From: Clostridiaceae bacterium
GTDB lineage: Bacteria; Bacillota; Clostridia; Oscillospirales; QAMX01
DNA: 37,329 bases
Reading direction: 5' to 3'
Assembly: GCA_018384365.1 (NCBI GenBank)
Contig: JAHAYX010000019.1
Coordinates: 1-37,329 of the forward strand
Shown: positions 7,951 through 18,744 of the stretch, piece after piece
Layout: each line of letters begins with the position of its first letter
How positions within the stretch are numbered: position 1 is the stretch's first letter
Position numbers and translations under genes: made by a program
Notes under the pieces: generated by a model
Seen by the model: the letters and a program-made list of their open reading frames with translations, nothing else
The model's database searches: none
Told to the model about the DNA's origin: nothing

Positions 7951-8863
7951 AACGCGTTCGCGGGTGACAGCATATCTTCATGCCTGGCTTTTTGGTGAGG
8001 AAGACATCTATGAGGATGTCTTTAACCGTGAGGAACGCCCGCTGGTCAAGGCGCGCCGCGCAATGGATGACCCGCACCTGGATCAGTTTAACCCGCGCGA
8101 CGCATTTGAAATGCGCGCTTTCCAGCGCGCGTATAACATCGCGGGTATTGTGGTTTGCGTGGTGATGATTGTAGCCATGCTGGTGACGGTTTCCTGGCTC
8201 CCGCGCATGGGCGCCTATTACAATCCAAACAACAACGAGGTTTCCGAGCGTTATATTGAAAAAGGTATGGAAGAAACCGGCGCCGTCAACATCGTTGCCG
8301 GTATGATTCTGGATTATCGTGCATTTGATACGTTTGGCGAAAGCTGTGTCCTCTTTTCTGCCGTTTGCTGCGTTTTTATTTTGCTGAAAAATGCTTCGAG
8401 CGGAGCGGCGGCTGCCGCAGAGGAAGATGACCGTATCTATGAACCAAAAAACGACGTGATTCTCCAGCGCATTGCCACTGTTTTGGTGCCGTTTATCATG
8501 CTTTTTGGCATTTATATTATGTTCAATGGACACCTTTCGGCGGGCGGCGGCTTCGCCGGCGGCGCAGTTCTGGGGGCTGGAATGATTCTGTATCTGCTGG
8601 CTTTCGGCTTTGAAAAGACCTCCCGTTTCCTCAATGAAAAAGTGGTCAATGCAATCGTTTGCACGTCCCTGACCTTCTATTGCCTGGCAAAGAGCTATTC
8701 CTTCTATACGGGGGCCAACGGCCTGCACTCCATTATCAGCAAGGGTACGCCGGGCGACCTCATCTCGGCCGGTCTGATTCTGCCGCTGAACATTGCAGTC
8801 GGTTTTGTGGTTGCCTGTACGATGTATTCTTTCTATGCGGTTTTCAGAAAAGGAGGTATGTAA
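7919..8863 (+). CDS. mrpB: Fused MbhE-MrpB (MbhE-MbhF) antiporter subunit with a soluble N-terminal extension
   Basis: 314 residues in three parts. Residues 1-75 are hydrophilic and charged, with no motif I recognise. Residues 76-160 resemble MbhE: one helix, then SERYIEKGMEETGAVNIVAGMI followed by LDYRAFDTFGE, and a second helix. Residues about 180-314 are the MrpB/MbhF domain, with FNGHLSAGGGFAGGA after the first helix, three further hydrophobic helices, and a short basic end. In bacterial Mrp the MbhE part belongs to MrpA, and in archaeal Mbh the two parts are separate proteins, so the fusion and the N-terminal extension stand out. The start overlaps the DUF4040 gene and has GGAGGA 7-8 nt upstream. 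Confidence 0.85.
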   Translation: MKKTTKTISNKTRSRVTAYLHAWLFGEEDIYEDVFNREERPLVKARRAMDDPHLDQFNPRDAFEMRAFQRAYNIAGIVVCVVMIVAMLVTVSWLPRMGAYYNPNNNEVSERYIEKGMEETGAVNIVAGMILDYRAFDTFGESCVLFSAVCCVFILLKNASSGAAAAAEEDDRIYEPKNDVILQRIATVLVPFIMLFGIYIMFNGHLSAGGGFAGGAVLGAGMILYLLAFGFEKTSRFLNEKVVNAIVCTSLTFYCLAKSYSFYTGANGLHSIISKGTPGDLISAGLILPLNIAVGFVVACTMYSFYAVFRKGGM

Positions 8864-8866
8864 GCA

Positions 8867-9244
8867 ATGTTTGGCGCCAATTTATTTGCAAATCTGGACG
8901 AAATGGTGGCAATCATTCTCTTTGGCATTGGATTTACCACCCTGCTTTTCAACCGCAACATCATTAAGAAAATCATCGGATTCAATATTATGGATACGGC
9001 GGTCTTTTTCTTCCTGGCTTCCATGGGGTATATTGAAGGTCGTGCTGCGCCGATTGTGGTGGACGGCGTCACCTCTGCGGAAGCATATATCAACCCGATT
9101 CCCTCCGGTCTGGTGCTGACGGGAATCGTGGTTTCCGTCAGCGTGACGGCGATGATGCTGGCGCTTTCCATCAGACTGTACCGCCGTTATCATACGCTTT
9201 ATCTGGATGAAATCTATATGTTCGCCCAAAAGGAGGACAAATAA
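8867..9244 (+). CDS. mrpC: Na+/H+ antiporter subunit C (MrpC/MnhC, NuoK-like, MbhG-like)
   Basis: A 125-residue three-helix protein of the NuoK/MrpC family. It shows the loop FNRNIIKKIIGFNIMDTAVFFFLAS, whose G-x-x-I/L-M region is characteristic. The third part, IPSGLVLTGIVVSVSVTAMMLALSIRLYRRY, matches the family's P-[QS]-A/G-L-[VT]-L-T-x-I-V-I block. NuoK-type subunits carry acidic residues within the membrane in complex I; here Asp in FNIMDTA is a candidate. The ATG lies 10 nt after AAGGAGG. The next gene starts directly at the stop codon's end. Confidence 0.9.
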   Translation: MFGANLFANLDEMVAIILFGIGFTTLLFNRNIIKKIIGFNIMDTAVFFFLASMGYIEGRAAPIVVDGVTSAEAYINPIPSGLVLTGIVVSVSVTAMMLALSIRLYRRYHTLYLDEIYMFAQKEDK

Positions 9245-10747
9245 GTGGATTTTATCAGAAATTTCCCGTTCTTCGGGATTATGCTGACCATGCTTGCGGC
9301 GATTATCTCGCTGCCGATGCGTGGGCGCGCTGCAAAGACGATTTCCCTTACGGTTTTTGCGATTGAAACGCTCCTGGCTGCTTCGGTGCTGATTTATACG
9401 GTACATACGGGAGAAAGCTTTGTCTATATCATGGGTCATGTCGGTGCGCCCTGGGGCAACGAGCTTCGCGCGGGTGTCTTTGAGGGCTTGATGGCCTACT
9501 TCTTCAGCGTGGTGATGCTGCTTTCCGTTTCCGGCGGCCTGAAACATCTGAGGCTTGATATTGAAGAGTCAAAACGGAATTTCTATTTCGTTATGACAGA
9601 CCTTTTGATGGGCGCGCTACTGGCACTCATCTACACCAACGATATTTTTACGGCTTATGTTTTCATAGAAATATCCACGATTGCTGCCTGCGGTATCCTG
9701 ATGATCCGTGAAATCGGCCGGACGACGCTTGCCGCGCTGCGCTATATGGTTTTCAGCCTGTTGGGCTCCGGTTTGTTCCTGATCGGCATTGTTTTGATGT
9801 ATGATCTGACCGGACACCTGCTGATGGAAAATATGCGCCTGTCCGTCGAGCTTCTGGTACTCAGCGGACAGTTCCGCATTCCGCTGACCGTTGCCATATC
9901 CCTGATGACACTTGGTATGGCGATTAAAAGCGGCCTGTTCCCCTTCCATTTCTGGGTGCCGGATACTTATGGTTATTCGACGCCGGCCTCCGGTTCCATC
10001 CTTTCCGGTCTGGTTTCCAAAGGATATATCCTGATTCTGATCAAAATCTACTGCCGCGTGATAGGCTGGGAGAACCTGGTGCAAATCGGTGTGACCGATA
10101 TCCTGTTCGTTTTTGGTCTGGCCGGTATGATTGTGGGCTCCATCAGCGCGATCCATCAGAACGATATCCGCCGTATGGTGGCGTTTTCCTCCGCTGCGCA
10201 GATCGGCTACATCTACATGGGTATTGGCCTTGGCACCCAGGCCGGTTTGGCCGCGGCGTGCTTCCATGTTCTTTGTCATGCAGTGACCAAACCCCTGCTT
10301 TTTATCTCTGCTTCCGGTCTTGCCGATGCGTCCGGTGGAAGCAAGCTTTTCCGTGATTTACAGGGTTCCGCCTATCGCAATCGGTGGGCAGGCATAGCCT
10401 TTACGGCGGGAGCATTTTCCATGGTAGGTATGCCGATGTTTTCCGGCTTTATCTCCAAGCTGCTCTTTGCCACCGCAGCCGTACAGGTTTCGGTTGCCCG
10501 AATGCTGCCGACGCTGATTGTTCTGGCAATCTCAACGGTGCTGAACGCCGTGTATTTCCTGCGCACGGTCATTCGCATCTATACGCCCGCAGAGCAGGAA
10601 ATCCAGGGAAGTATGCGGATCAAATGGACGCAGCAGCGTTCCTATATCCTGGTTCTGCTTGTGTTTATTGCGCTGAATCTGATCCTGGGACTTTTTTCGC
10701 AGTATATTGCCGATGCGATTCAGCTGGGACTTTCCATGTTTTCCTGA
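9245..10747 (+). CDS. mrpD: Antiporter-like subunit 1 of 4 (MrpD/MbhH, NuoM/N family)
   Basis: A 500-residue polytopic membrane protein with about 14 predicted helices, of the proton-conducting transporter family shared with complex I NuoL/M/N. The proton-channel residues are kept: E142 in TM5 (YVFIEISTIA), K228 in TM7 (MAIKSGLFPFHFWVPD), K259 in TM8, H345 and K349 in the central region, and K405 in TM12 (FSGFISKLL). It sits directly behind mrpC, the position of MrpD/MbhH. GTG start with AAGGAGG 8 nt upstream. In Mrp complexes this subunit moves cations or protons through a half-channel pair. Which ion it carries here cannot be read from sequence. Confidence 0.88.
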   Translation: MDFIRNFPFFGIMLTMLAAIISLPMRGRAAKTISLTVFAIETLLAASVLIYTVHTGESFVYIMGHVGAPWGNELRAGVFEGLMAYFFSVVMLLSVSGGLKHLRLDIEESKRNFYFVMTDLLMGALLALIYTNDIFTAYVFIEISTIAACGILMIREIGRTTLAALRYMVFSLLGSGLFLIGIVLMYDLTGHLLMENMRLSVELLVLSGQFRIPLTVAISLMTLGMAIKSGLFPFHFWVPDTYGYSTPASGSILSGLVSKGYILILIKIYCRVIGWENLVQIGVTDILFVFGLAGMIVGSISAIHQNDIRRMVAFSSAAQIGYIYMGIGLGTQAGLAAACFHVLCHAVTKPLLFISASGLADASGGSKLFRDLQGSAYRNRWAGIAFTAGAFSMVGMPMFSGFISKLLFATAAVQVSVARMLPTLIVLAISTVLNAVYFLRTVIRIYTPAEQEIQGSMRIKWTQQRSYILVLLVFIALNLILGLFSQYIADAIQLGLSMFS

Positions 10748-10780
10748 TGAATTACAGAACACTCTTTTTGGAGGAAGCTT

Positions 10781-12268
10781 ATGAATGAGCTGATCCTGCT
10801 GATACCGATTTTCCTGCCGCTTGCAGCAGGTATAGCTGCGGCATTTTTGCCCGCGCTGAAGCGCGACCGCGCACTGTATCCCTTTGTAACGGTCGTTTTG
10901 CTCGTCAACGCTGCAGCAGTCATTGCGCTTGCCTGCCTGCCGGAGACACGGCTTACGATTCTGGGCGCCGGAACAAAGTTTGCCATCGCTTTTCAAACCG
11001 ATGGCATCGCGCGCCTGTTCTCTGTCATCAGTTCTCTTGCCTGGCTGATTACGGCAGTGTATTCCTACCGGTATATGGAGCACGAGGATGCACATCCGCG
11101 TTTTTATGCGTTTTATTTGATAGTGATCGGCCTGATTAACGCACTTGATTATTCGGCCACATTGATCACGATGTATCTGTGCTATGAGTTTATGACGCTG
11201 TGCTCTCTCCCTCTTGTGCTTCATTCGCTGACAAAAGAGGCAATCTCGGCCGGTTTGAAATACCTCTTTTACTCCATTGCGGGCGCAATGATGGCATTGT
11301 TCGGTTTTTTCTGTATGTATGCCTATGCCAATACGCTGGATTTCACGCCCGGCGGCGTGATGGATTCGGCACTGCTTGCAGGACATGAACCCCTTTTCCT
11401 GGCCGGTGTGTTTGCCGTTTTGATCGGTCTGTGCACGAAAGCAGGTATGTTCCCTATGCACGCCTGGCTGCCTACAGCACATCCGATTGCTCCGGCCCCC
11501 GCGTCTGCGCACCTTTCCGCCGTGATTACAAAGGCCGGTGTCCTGTGCGTTATCAGAACGGTGTTCTTTATTGCCGGTGCAGACCGGATTGCGGGCACCT
11601 GGGTGCAGTACACCTGGATCATCCTGACGCTGATCACGATTTTCATGGGTTCCATGATGGCCTATCGTGAGCGCGGTATCAAAAAACGTCTGGCCTACTC
11701 CACGGTCAGCCAGGTCAGCTACGCCTTGCTGGGTCTGGCTCTTCTGACGCCTGAGGCGATTGTCGGTTCCCTGCTCCACGTCGTCTTCCACATGGCGGCC
11801 AAGAGTGCGCTGTTCCTGTGTGCAGGTTCCATCATTTTTGAAACCGGCAAGACCCGTACGGATGAGCTTCGCGGTTTGGGCATTTCCATGCCGGTTACTT
11901 TCTGGTGCTGGACTTTGGCGGCATTAACCCTGATCGGTATTCCACCCACTTCCGCTTTCCTCTCCAAGTGGTATCTGGCGACAGCTGCACTTTCCTTTGC
12001 GGGAACCGCGGCCAGCGGCCTGCCTGCCGTAATCTCCTGGCTGGCGCCGGTGATTCTGCTTGTTTCGGCACTGCTGACAGCGGGATATCTCCTCCCGGTC
12101 ACAGTCAGTGGTTTCTTCCCCGGACGCGAATTTGACAGAACAAAAGTGACTCGCCTGGATCAAAAACGCGGCTTGACGATCCCCGTGTGCGTCTTTACGG
12201 CTGCGGCGGTACTTCTCGGTATCTATGCAGAACCTCTGATCCGTTTCCTCACTCAAATATCACTGTAA
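10781..12268 (+). CDS. Antiporter-like subunit 2 of 4 (MrpD / NuoL-M-N family)
   Basis: 495 residues, about 14 hydrophobic helices, paralogous to its three neighbours but clearly diverged. It retains E136 in TM5 (YLCYEFMTL), K220 in TM7 (CTKAGMFPMHAWLP, followed by AHPIAPAPASA), K251 in TM8 (ITKAG), H337 and K341, and K396 in TM12 (SAFLSKWYLA). The TM7-TM8 loop is the classical H.WLP.AH..AP.P.SA form, closest to MrpD/NuoM. ATG start preceded by TTGGAGG. No NuoL-type lateral helix extension is present. It probably supplies another ion-translocating unit of the same complex. Confidence 0.88.
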   Translation: MNELILLIPIFLPLAAGIAAAFLPALKRDRALYPFVTVVLLVNAAAVIALACLPETRLTILGAGTKFAIAFQTDGIARLFSVISSLAWLITAVYSYRYMEHEDAHPRFYAFYLIVIGLINALDYSATLITMYLCYEFMTLCSLPLVLHSLTKEAISAGLKYLFYSIAGAMMALFGFFCMYAYANTLDFTPGGVMDSALLAGHEPLFLAGVFAVLIGLCTKAGMFPMHAWLPTAHPIAPAPASAHLSAVITKAGVLCVIRTVFFIAGADRIAGTWVQYTWIILTLITIFMGSMMAYRERGIKKRLAYSTVSQVSYALLGLALLTPEAIVGSLLHVVFHMAAKSALFLCAGSIIFETGKTRTDELRGLGISMPVTFWCWTLAALTLIGIPPTSAFLSKWYLATAALSFAGTAASGLPAVISWLAPVILLVSALLTAGYLLPVTVSGFFPGREFDRTKVTRLDQKRGLTIPVCVFTAAAVLLGIYAEPLIRFLTQISL

Positions 12269-12280
12269 ACGAGGCACCAT

Positions 12281-13762
12281 ATGAGTTCGTATATGCTTAT
12301 TTTCCCGATTTTCATACCGATTGCATTAGGCGCACTCTCCAAGTTCATCCATTTCCGCACGCGCAGGGCACGGGAAATTTTCCTCCTGATCCCCGTCTTT
12401 CTAACGACTGTGCTTGTCTGGGCACTGATCCTGAATCGGCCGGAGGGAAGCCTGACTTTGTTCCGATTCACAAAGAATCTGGCGATATCGCTGCGATTGG
12501 ATGACTTTGGTTCATTCTTTGCCGTCATCGTGGCAACACTTTGGCCGATTGCCATGGTGTATGCCTATGAATATATCAGCCCGGAGAAACGCACGGATAC
12601 CTTCCTGGCCCTGTATACGATGACCTACGGCGTGACGCTGGGCGTATCCTTTGCCTCCAGCCTGCTTTCCATGTATTTCTTCTATGAGCTGCTGACGCTT
12701 GTCACGGTTCCTCTTGTGATGTTTACCATGACCGAGGAAGCCAAGTATGCAGCGCGCAAATACCTGTATTTTTCTCTTGGCGGAACGGCTTTTGCCTTCA
12801 TCGGGCTTGTCTTTGTGATCGTATATGGCACAACGGACGCCTTTTTGCCGGGCGGCGTGCTGAATCTGGAAAGCATTGCAAATGTTCGCCTGCTTCAGAT
12901 TGTGTATATCTTCACGTTCTGCGGATTTGGCGTGAAAGCCGCCGTTTTCCCCGTACATTCCTGGCTTCCGGAAGCCGCTGTGGCACCAACCCCCGTCACT
13001 GCCCTTCTCCATGCGGTGGCTGTGGTGAAATCCGGTGTGTTTGGTATTACCCGCGTGACATATTTCACTTTCGGTGCGGATTTTCTGCGCGGCACCTGGG
13101 CGCAGTATGCTGCAATTGCAATCGCGCTTTTTACCATTTTGTATGGATCTTCACTTGCTGCGCGCGAGCGTCATTTCAAGCGGCGTCTTGCCTGGTCCAC
13201 GGTTGCAAACCTGAGCTATATTCTGTTTGGTGTACTGCTGCTCTCCCCTTCCGGTCTGGCCTCCGGCATGATGCATATGCTGTTCCATGCGTTTATGAAA
13301 ATTACGCTCTTCTATTGCGCAGGCGCAGTGCTTTATAAAACCGAACGCGAATATCTTTCGGAGTTGGATGGACTGGGATACCGTATGCCGGTCACTTTTG
13401 TCTGTTATACGGTGTCGGCGCTTGCCCTGACCGGCGTACCGCCGCTTTCGGGCTTCTATTCCAAATTTGCACTTGGCGCTGCCGGCATTCTGGATGGCGG
13501 TGTTTGGGGCGTACTCGGCACGGTGATACTGCTTGCTTCGGCTTTACTGACGGCTATTTATGCGCTTTATCCCGCTGTGCGCGCCTTTTTACCGCAAAAG
13601 GGCGCCATTCTGCCGCCGAAGGATATCCACGACCCCAATGCCTATATGCTGGTTCCGATGATTTTCACTTCCGCCGCAACAGTTCTGTTCGGTCTTTTCT
13701 CCGTCGGAATCTATGATTGGCTGTATCGTATTGCATCCGGTGTGTTTGGAGGTGGACTGTAA
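12281..13762 (+). CDS. Antiporter-like subunit 3 of 4 (MrpD / NuoL-M-N family)
   Basis: 493 residues, about 14 hydrophobic helices. The channel residues are present: E136 in TM5 (FFYELLTL), K219 in TM7 (FGVKAAVFPVHSWLPEA), K250 in TM8 (VVKSG), H336 and K340, and K395 in TM12 (SGFYSKFAL). Compared with subunit 2 it has WLPEAAVAPTPVTALLHAV after TM7. The stop codon shares one base with the next start (TAATG), which points to coupled translation and a fixed stoichiometry. ATG start 12 nt past the previous stop, with GAGG upstream. Confidence 0.88.
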   Translation: MSSYMLIFPIFIPIALGALSKFIHFRTRRAREIFLLIPVFLTTVLVWALILNRPEGSLTLFRFTKNLAISLRLDDFGSFFAVIVATLWPIAMVYAYEYISPEKRTDTFLALYTMTYGVTLGVSFASSLLSMYFFYELLTLVTVPLVMFTMTEEAKYAARKYLYFSLGGTAFAFIGLVFVIVYGTTDAFLPGGVLNLESIANVRLLQIVYIFTFCGFGVKAAVFPVHSWLPEAAVAPTPVTALLHAVAVVKSGVFGITRVTYFTFGADFLRGTWAQYAAIAIALFTILYGSSLAARERHFKRRLAWSTVANLSYILFGVLLLSPSGLASGMMHMLFHAFMKITLFYCAGAVLYKTEREYLSELDGLGYRMPVTFVCYTVSALALTGVPPLSGFYSKFALGAAGILDGGVWGVLGTVILLASALLTAIYALYPAVRAFLPQKGAILPPKDIHDPNAYMLVPMIFTSAATVLFGLFSVGIYDWLYRIASGVFGGGL

Positions 13763-15798
13763 TGGAATTTCTGCTACTATTTACGGTGTTTGCGCCGCTT
13801 GTGCTGGCCTTTGCCGTATATTTCCTCGGCAGACGCCATGTACGCCGCCTGAACGTGCTGACAATTGCTGCCTGCGCTCTGGAACTGCTGGCAGCCGCGG
13901 TGATTTTTGCTGCCGCTCTGCGGGGTGAAAGCTGTACCGTATGGATTGCGAACATCTGCGGCTTTGGCCTTTCCTTTGAAGCAGGTGGGTTCCGTGCGCT
14001 GTATCTGCTTGTAACGGCTTTTGCCTGGTTTGTCTCGGCTGTATTTACAGCAGATTACATGAAAAAAGGTGAAAACCGTGCTCGTTATGCTTTTTTCCTG
14101 CTTCTCACCCTCTGCGGCACAGTGGGCGTGTTTCTTTCAGCGGATCTTTACACAACCTTTCTCTTCTTTGAAATGATGTCCTTTGCCTCCTACCCCTGGG
14201 TTGCGCATGAAGAAACCGGAGATGCACGCGAGGCAGCGCAAACTTACCTTGCAATTGCCGTGATTGGCGGTCTGACCGCGCTGATGGGTATCTGGCTTTT
14301 GCAGAATGTGACGGGAACACTGGTGATCCGCGAACTCTCCGCCGCCGTTTCCGCCGCATCGTCGGACGGAAAGCTTTTGGCCGCCGCGATCTGCCTGTTT
14401 ATTGGATTCGGCGCAAAGGCCGGCCTTTTCCCGCTGCACATCTGGCTGCCGAAGGCCCACGCGGCTGCGCCTGCGACTGCTTCTTCCCTCCTCTCGGGTA
14501 TTCTGACCAAGGGCGGCGTTTTTGGATTGATCATACTTTCCTGCGAGATCATGTCCGGGAACGAGGCCTGGGGTGTCATGACGCTTTGCGTTGCCGTGCT
14601 GACCATGGTGATAGGCGGCGTGCTGGCGCTGTTGGATAATAATATCAAGCGCACGCTTGCCTGCTCTTCTGTTTCGCAAATCGGCTTTATCCTGACCGGC
14701 TGTGCAATCCTGACACTGGAACCGGCATCCGGTCTTGCGGCCGGCGGTGTGGTTTTGCATATGCTGAACCATTCCCTGTGCAAGCTGGTCCTCTTTACGG
14801 CAGCCGGTATTGCCTATATGAACACGCATACGCTGGATCTGGAAAAACTGCGCGGCTGGGGCCGCGGGAAACCGCTCTTTTTCCTTTGCTTCCTGTTGGG
14901 CGCCTGGGGAATCACCGGTATACCGGGCGGCAGCGGCTATATTTCAAAGACGCTGCTGCACGAGGCACTGGCCGAATATGCGGCGGTATCCGCTCTCCCC
15001 GGTTTCTTCACAGCCTGTGAGTGGCTTTTTCTGCTTTCCGGCGGTCTGACGCTTGCTTATATGACAAAGCTGTTTGTTGTGCTTTTCCTGGAAAAATCCG
15101 AGCGCAAGACGCAGAAGAAACTCTATATGAACCGCGCAACAGCTGTTGTTCTGACGGTTACGGCACTGCTGATCCCCATATTGGGCCTTCTGCCCGGCTT
15201 CACGGCCAATCGTTTGGCAGCGCTTTCGATGCCGTTTTTCAATTTGCAGGCCTTCGAAGGTGCGGCTTATTTCTCCTGGGAATCCTTACAGGGCTCTGCA
15301 ATTTCCATTCTGGCCGGTTTAGCGGTTTATTTCCTGATTATCCGCACGCTGGCGATGCGTAAAAACGGCGCGCAGCGCGTGTACGTCAATGCACGGCCTG
15401 CCTGGCTTGATATGGAGCACTGTCTCTATCGGCCCTTGCTACTGTTCCTGACAATTGCAGGCGGGATTTTGGCCAGAATTGCCGATTCCCTGCTGGATGC
15501 GCTGCTGGCGCTTCTGAGGGCTACCTTCTATCGCGATATGACACGGAAGCTGCCTCCGGAGTATGGAAACCGCGTGACTTATGCCTTAGGCTCTGCTATG
15601 GATCGCGTTGCGGACTCCTACTGCGCGATTACGAACAGAAAACGCCGGAAGAAACCGTATATTTACCGCCTTTCCAAGTCTTATGAGATTCTCACCGGCG
15701 AAAACCGTATCATCACCCGAAGCATGGGATATGCCATGATGATGACCTGCATTGGCATTTTCGTAACGCTGATTTATATTTTCGTAAAACTCTTCTGA
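13762..15798 (+). CDS. Antiporter-like subunit 4 of 4, long form with C-terminal extension (MrpA N-part / NuoL-like)
   Basis: 678 residues: the ~480-residue antiporter core plus about 190 more with a further hydrophobic helix (about 515-535), an amphipathic stretch ARIADSLLDALLALLRATFYRD, a basic segment and a last helix at the very end. Channel residues: E137 (LFFEMMSFASYPWV), K219 (GAKAGLFPLHIWLPKAHAAAPATAS), K250, H337, K341 and K396 (GSGYISKTLL). The length and extra helices recall NuoL/HyfB-type subunits, whose tail runs along the membrane arm. The DUF4040 part of true MrpA is absent because it is encoded separately at 7672. I use the ATG overlapping the previous stop (GGAGGT 7 nt upstream) rather than an in-frame codon 45 nt earlier. 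It is the last gene of the operon. Confidence 0.88.
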   Translation: MEFLLLFTVFAPLVLAFAVYFLGRRHVRRLNVLTIAACALELLAAAVIFAAALRGESCTVWIANICGFGLSFEAGGFRALYLLVTAFAWFVSAVFTADYMKKGENRARYAFFLLLTLCGTVGVFLSADLYTTFLFFEMMSFASYPWVAHEETGDAREAAQTYLAIAVIGGLTALMGIWLLQNVTGTLVIRELSAAVSAASSDGKLLAAAICLFIGFGAKAGLFPLHIWLPKAHAAAPATASSLLSGILTKGGVFGLIILSCEIMSGNEAWGVMTLCVAVLTMVIGGVLALLDNNIKRTLACSSVSQIGFILTGCAILTLEPASGLAAGGVVLHMLNHSLCKLVLFTAAGIAYMNTHTLDLEKLRGWGRGKPLFFLCFLLGAWGITGIPGGSGYISKTLLHEALAEYAAVSALPGFFTACEWLFLLSGGLTLAYMTKLFVVLFLEKSERKTQKKLYMNRATAVVLTVTALLIPILGLLPGFTANRLAALSMPFFNLQAFEGAAYFSWESLQGSAISILAGLAVYFLIIRTLAMRKNGAQRVYVNARPAWLDMEHCLYRPLLLFLTIAGGILARIADSLLDALLALLRATFYRDMTRKLPPEYGNRVTYALGSAMDRVADSYCAITNRKRRKKPYIYRLSKSYEILTGENRIITRSMGYAMMMTCIGIFVTLIYIFVKLF

Positions 15799-15803
15799 AT
15801 ACA

Positions 15804-15849
15804 AAAGACGGTCCGTTCTCGGCAGTTACTCCGAAAACGGACCGTCTTT
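15804..15849. terminator. Two-way terminator between the antiporter operon and ligA
   Basis: A perfect 14-bp stem (15804-15817 with 15836-15849, sequence AAAGACGGTCCGTT and its complement) has an 18-nt loop and A/T-rich flanks on both sides. It lies between convergent genes 60 nt apart and can end both transcripts. Confidence 0.88.
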
Positions 15850-15858
15850 CCTTTTGTA

Positions 15859-17907
<2,049 letters not shown>

Positions 17908-18615
17908 TTACTCAACGTAGTTGAAGATTTTTTCCGTGACCTCGCCGCCGCTGGCGTCCTCCACGTTTGTGTAGGAATCCGGCACAACACCGACAATGAC
18001 AGTCTCTGCCACATCAACGTGTGTTGTAACTTCTGTTTCAATGCTCTCGCGCGGCAAAATAATAGTGACGGTCGCGGATACCTGCATGGTGATGCTGTGC
18101 CGTGTCTGATTGATGCCGGCTGAGGTGAAAGCACTGCCAAAAGCGGCGGTTGCCTGCCCCAGCGGCACGATTTTGATATGAATGGTGGGACCGACGCCGG
18201 AAAGCAGGTCTACGCCGGAAATCGTGCCCAGCGGTATGGCAAGCGGCGTGGTATCCAGTTCGCTTAATTGATCGATGACGTAATTCGTTACACTTGCTTT
18301 GAGCTTGTTGATCTTGACGATATTGGTATGAAGGGCTGTCACGCGCCCGGAATCATCCTTTTCCAAGTAAATCAGATCGTTATATTCCACGCCGCTGTTG
18401 GCGATTTCCTCATTTACGGCGTCGTTGATGGTGCTGGTTGCCAAATATACCGCGCGGGAATAGGAATAATCCCGTATGACAGGACGCAGCTTGGCATCCA
18501 GAAGGAAAAAGGCAAACAAAATACTCAGAAGCAGGATCAGGAACCGAAACAGATAAATATTCCGCCGGTTTCTTACCCGGTAGGCCAGCCGCGGCAGCCG
18601 TCTGGACCGTATCAC
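17908..18615 (-). CDS. yunB: Sporulation protein YunB
   Basis: 235 residues. After a basic N-terminus there is a single transmembrane helix (about 23-41), then an extracytoplasmic domain with the YunB family features: the region SRAVYLATSTINDAVNEE, LIYLEKDDSGRVTALHTN, the LGTISGVDLLSGVGPTI block, and a C-terminal beta-rich part. In Bacillus subtilis, YunB is made under sigma-E control in the mother cell and is needed for normal spore formation; its biochemical role is not known to me. The start is GTG with a GGGGGTGG-type ribosome site. A promoter resembling the sigma-E consensus lies 49 nt upstream (18664-18693), agreeing with that regulation. Confidence 0.93.
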   Translation of the reverse strand: MIRSRRLPRLAYRVRNRRNIYLFRFLILLLSILFAFFLLDAKLRPVIRDYSYSRAVYLATSTINDAVNEEIANSGVEYNDLIYLEKDDSGRVTALHTNIVKINKLKASVTNYVIDQLSELDTTPLAIPLGTISGVDLLSGVGPTIHIKIVPLGQATAAFGSAFTSAGINQTRHSITMQVSATVTIILPRESIETEVTTHVDVAETVIVGVVPDSYTNVEDASGGEVTEKIFNYVE

Positions 18616-18663
18616 CTCGCCACCCCCATCACAGCAGCATTGGATGTTGATTCCCGTAACTCC

Positions 18664-18693
18664 AATCTATGCGGGGAGAATGACAAATATGGC
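18664..18693 (-). promoter_or_regulatory. Putative sigma-E promoter of yunB
   Basis: Minus strand: -35 GCCATATT (18686-18693), 14-nt spacer, -10 CATAGATT (18664-18671). The recalled sigma-E consensus is KMATATT-N14/15-CATACANT, so there is one mismatch in the core -10. No comparable sigma-A promoter is visible here. Confidence 0.55.
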
Positions 18694-18744
18694 AAATTCC
18701 GCGGAAACTTTTGCAGAAACTGGCTTGCAGGCGGCAATGTTAAC

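Noticed and set aside
10532-11791. 419-codon minus-strand frame inside the antiporter operon
   Set aside because: It is hydrophilic and motif-free, antisense to a polytopic membrane protein with conserved channel residues.
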